Source of the DNA: Alphaproteobacteria bacterium
GTDB taxonomy: Bacteria; Pseudomonadota; Alphaproteobacteria; UBA2136; UBA6156
Direction of reading: 5' to 3'
Length of the DNA stretch: 6,183 nt
NCBI GenBank assembly: GCA_020249005.1
Contig: JADCGN010000068.1
Span: forward strand, 1 to 6,183
Part shown: positions 4,404-6,183 of the stretch, piece after piece
Layout: every line of letters begins with the position of its first letter
Position numbering within the stretch: position 1 is the stretch's first letter
Made by a program: the position numbers and the translations under genes
Notes under the pieces: model-generated
What the model was told of the DNA's origin: nothing
What the model saw: the letters and a program-made list of their open reading frames with translations, nothing else
The model's database searches: none

Positions 4404-4706
4404 TTACCAGCTGCCCTTGCGCACGCCCGGCAACAGCCCGGCGCTGGCGAGTTCACGCAATTTGTTACGGCTTAAGCCAAAACGGCTGTGGTAGCCACGC
4501 GGGCGGCCGGTCATGGCGCAACGGTTACGGCCACGGATCTTGGCGCCGTTGCGGTCCAGGCTGGCCAGCTTTTGGCTCAGCGCCATTTTCTCGGCCAAGT
4601 CTTCAGTGGCCACGATGGCCGCCTTCAGCTTGGCGCGCTTGGCGCTGTCGCGCTTGGCAACCTTGGCGCGGTTTTCTTCGCGGTTGATCATGCAAACTTT
4701 GGCCAT
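4404..4706 (-). CDS. rpsN: 30S ribosomal protein S14, zinc-independent long form
   Basis: S14 is a late-assembly protein of the 30S head near the A and P sites. The 100-residue product is the long type (E. coli 101). It has the conserved IRGRNRCAMTGRPRGY core at 57-72 and the ending LRELASAGLLPGVRKGSW at 83-100. The paired CxxC motifs of the short zinc-binding S14 are absent; only C5 and C63 occur. The first half (residues 10-50) is a basic helix region. It starts three bases after the rplE stop, and its SD (AGGAG, eight bases upstream) lies inside the end of rplE, suggesting translational coupling. Confidence 0.97.
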   Translation of the reverse strand: MAKVCMINREENRAKVAKRDSAKRAKLKAAIVATEDLAEKMALSQKLASLDRNGAKIRGRNRCAMTGRPRGYHSRFGLSRNKLRELASAGLLPGVRKGSW

Positions 4707-4709
4707 GGT

Positions 4710-5456
4710 TTAGGCTCCTGCTTGGGCGTTGGATTTGGTTGCCGGTTGCGTACGGCTGCGGCGGAACGGCATGCCGAAAGCGGCCAGCAAGGCGCGGGCT
4801 TCGTCATCGGTTTTGGCCGTGGTGCAGATGATCACGTCCAAGCCGCGGATGCGGTCGGTTTTGTCGTAATCGATCTCTTGGAAGATGATCTGCTCCTTAA
4901 TGCCCAGCGCGTAGTTGCCGCGGCCATCGAAGCTGCGGGTCGGCACGCCGTCGAAGTCACGCACGCGCGGCAGCGCGATGGTGATCAGGCGGTCCAGGAA
5001 CTCCCACATGCGGGGGCCGCGCAGGGTCACCTTGCAGCCGATCGGCATTTCTTCGCGCAGCTTAAAGTTGCTGATGCTCTTGCGGGCGCGGGTGGCCACC
5101 GGTTGCTGGCCCGCGATGAGACGCATGTCGTTCATCGCGAACTCCAGAATCTTTTTGTCTTCGGCCGCTTTGCCCACACCCATGTTCAGCACGATTTTGC
5201 TGATTTTGGGCACCATCATGGGGTTGCGGTAGTTGAACTGCTTGGTCAGCTCGGCGCGCACTTGGTCGGTGTAGAGCTTGGCGAAACGCGGGGTATAGCC
5301 CTTCACACCCACTTCGGCCTTGGCCGCGGTGTGTTGTTCCATTACCTCGGTGGCACCAGCGCCACCCTTGCCCTTGGCTTTGCCGGCTTTCGGGGCGGCG
5401 GCGGCGGGCTTACCAGCCTTCGCCGGAGCAGCCTTCTTGGCGGTTGGACTTGCCAT
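4710..5456 (-). CDS. rplE: 50S ribosomal protein L5 with N-terminal Ala/Lys-rich extension
   Basis: L5 binds 5S rRNA in the central protuberance and contacts the P-site tRNA. The family core starts near residue 54 (YTPRFAKLYTDQVRAELTKQ). It continues through VPKISKIVLNMGVGKAAEDK (82-101), with RKSISNFKLREEMPIGCKVT at 125-144 and the FDGRGNYALGIKEQIIFQEI block at 176-195, ending LLAAFGMPFRRS. At 248 residues it exceeds the usual 179. About 52 residues precede the core, low in complexity (Ala, Lys, Pro, Gly), and a short 16-residue tail follows it. I kept the first ATG because an AAGGA SD lies eight bases before it. The internal Met39 has a GAGG that sits too close to be a good SD, but initiation there would remove most of the extension. 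rplX ends 15 bases upstream. Confidence 0.95.
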   Translation of the reverse strand: MASPTAKKAAPAKAGKPAAAAPKAGKAKGKGGAGATEVMEQHTAAKAEVGVKGYTPRFAKLYTDQVRAELTKQFNYRNPMMVPKISKIVLNMGVGKAAEDKKILEFAMNDMRLIAGQQPVATRARKSISNFKLREEMPIGCKVTLRGPRMWEFLDRLITIALPRVRDFDGVPTRSFDGRGNYALGIKEQIIFQEIDYDKTDRIRGLDVIICTTAKTDDEARALLAAFGMPFRRSRTQPATKSNAQAGA

Positions 5457-5471
5457 GGTCAGTATCCTTTC

Positions 5472-5891
5472 TTACTTGGACTTAGCCTTGGTTGCCCCGG
5501 AGGAGGCCCCGGCCTTCGCCGGGGTTCCGCCCTTGCCGGGCTTCACCTTCTTGATGGTATCCACCACCTCACCGCTCTTTTTGGCCACGCGTTGCTTGGC
5601 GCCTTCGGCGGTAATCTTGTACGCCACCTTGGTGGGCTTGCCCGTTTTCGGGTCCTTCAACATCACGTTGCTGGCGTGAATCGACAGTTCCTTTTGCACG
5701 ATGCCCGACTCTTTTTGCTGGAGCATGGCTTTGCGGGCGGAAAGGTGAGCCTTGGCCAGCATGAGGCCGCTCACGATCACGCGGTTGGTTTCGGTCAGCA
5801 CGCGGGCAATCTTGCCGCTCTGGCCTTTGGCCTTGCCGCTGATGACGATGATCTCATCGCCCTTTTTCAGTTTGGATTGTAGACCGGCCAT
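5472..5891 (-). CDS. rplX: 50S ribosomal protein L24 with basic C-terminal tail
   Basis: L24 is one of the first proteins to bind 23S rRNA and an initiator of 50S assembly; it sits near the exit of the peptide tunnel. The KOW motif occupies about residues 8-35 (LKKGDEIIVISGKAKGQSGK). The rest of the family core follows: GIVQKELSIHASNVMLKDPK at 63-82 and the GKPTKVAY segment, to about residue 112. Length is 139 residues against 104 in E. coli; the surplus is a C-terminal Lys/Ala/Gly/Pro/Ser tail (113-139). The frame stays open for 60 codons upstream, but those codons overlap rplN and look nothing like L24. I chose the ATG at 5891 because GGAGGT lies nine bases upstream and the family N-terminus fits. 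That SD overlaps the last codons of rplN, whose stop is two bases before this ATG, so the two are probably coupled. Confidence 0.97.
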   Translation of the reverse strand: MAGLQSKLKKGDEIIVISGKAKGQSGKIARVLTETNRVIVSGLMLAKAHLSARKAMLQQKESGIVQKELSIHASNVMLKDPKTGKPTKVAYKITAEGAKQRVAKKSGEVVDTIKKVKPGKGGTPAKAGASSGATKAKSK

Positions 5892-5893
5892 AA

Positions 5894-6183
5894 TTAGAGC
5901 ACCTCCGGGGCGAGCGAAATGATTTTCATGAATTGCTTGGCGCGCAGTTCGCGGGCCACGGGGCCGAAAATACGGGTCCCCACCGGCTCGTTCTTTTTGT
6001 CGATCAGCACGGCGGCGTTGTTGTCGAAGCGAATGGCGGTGCCATCGGCGCGCAGCGTTTCCTTGGCGCAACGCACCACCACGGCACGGGCCACGTCACC
6101 CTTCTTCACCTTGGCGCGGGGAATCGCATCCTTGATGCTGACGATGATGATATCGCCCACCCGTGCGTAGCGGCGGCGGGTAC
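5894..6183 (-). CDS. rplN: 50S ribosomal protein L14, 3' part (cut by right window edge)
   Basis: L14 binds 23S rRNA at the subunit interface, forming bridges with 16S rRNA, and is a contact site for the silencing factor RsfS. About 95 of the usual ~122 residues are visible and the N-terminus lies beyond 6183. The readable part starts TRRRYARVGDIIIVSIKDAI and includes the family signature region AKVKKGDVARAVVVRCAKET. The segments IRFDNNAAVLIDKKNEPVGT and RIFGPVARELRAKQFMKIIS follow, ending SLAPEVL, all as in other bacterial L14. No internal start should be used; a GTG at 6160 lies within the conserved region. The gene normally opens the spc operon, immediately after rpsQ. Confidence 0.96.
   Translation of the reverse strand, partial: TRRRYARVGDIIIVSIKDAIPRAKVKKGDVARAVVVRCAKETLRADGTAIRFDNNAAVLIDKKNEPVGTRIFGPVARELRAKQFMKIISLAPEVL

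Noticed and set aside
5457..5471. Search for an S8 repressor-binding site at the rplX-rplE junction, as in E. coli
   Set aside because: The gap is only 15 bases (an AAGGA ribosome-binding site and spacer) and I could not see the bulged helix typical of the E. coli site.
5507..5524. Perfect 7-bp GC hairpin CCCCGGC/GCCGGGG near the 3' end of rplX
   Set aside because: It lies inside the low-complexity Pro-Ala-Gly tail, where GC-rich codons make such palindromes easily, and no U-run follows on the minus strand.
4488..5882. 464-codon open frame on the plus strand
   Set aside because: It runs antisense to rpsN, rplE and rplX, all secure, and its Gly/Ala/His/Leu-rich product is the usual mirror of a GC-rich coding strand. 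The same applies to the long plus-strand frames at 1070-1948, 1846-2856 and 3449-4054.

Overview
This window holds most of the spc ribosomal-protein operon, read entirely from the minus strand, so gene order runs from high to low coordinates. The genes are rplN (3' part, cut by the window's right edge), rplX, rplE, rpsN, rpsH, rplF, rplR, rpsE, rplO and secY (5' part, cut by the left edge). The sequence is GC-rich. The L15, S5, L6, S14 and L24 sequences look like those of Pseudomonadota, most like Alphaproteobacteria: long zinc-free S14, and an S5 with a long basic tail. I infer this from remembered family patterns and cannot name a genus.

From 6183 down to 3419 the operon is conventional. 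Six genes are packed with gaps of 2 to 25 bases, and several Shine-Dalgarno (SD) sequences lie in the end of the preceding gene. Their products build the 5S rRNA/central protuberance region (L5), the 30S head and platform (S14, S8) and the 50S body (L14, L24, L6). L24, L5 and S5 carry long Ala/Lys-rich extensions. rpmD (L30), normally between rpsE and rplO, is absent; only 38 bases separate those two genes.

The operon is interrupted twice by non-standard DNA. Between rplF and rplR lie 649 bases. In transcription order they hold a strong terminator, a tandemly duplicated palindrome-plus-hairpin module, a plausible promoter, a 63-codon orphan gene with a strong SD, a second terminator, a possible promoter and a structured rplR leader. 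Between rplO and secY lie 344 bases. They hold a terminator, a 57-codon open frame with a coding-like base pattern, and a very strong terminator whose U-run ends only 36 bases before the secY start codon.

Both interruptions therefore share one layout: ribosomal gene, terminator, small orphan gene, terminator, next operon gene. This suggests the ancestral spc transcript has been split into separately controlled or attenuated segments (rplN to rplF; rplR-rpsE-rplO; secY). The main points of interest are this layout, the two unrecognised small genes, the duplicated module, a stretch of the rplR leader that resembles loop C of 5S rRNA, and the missing rpmD.
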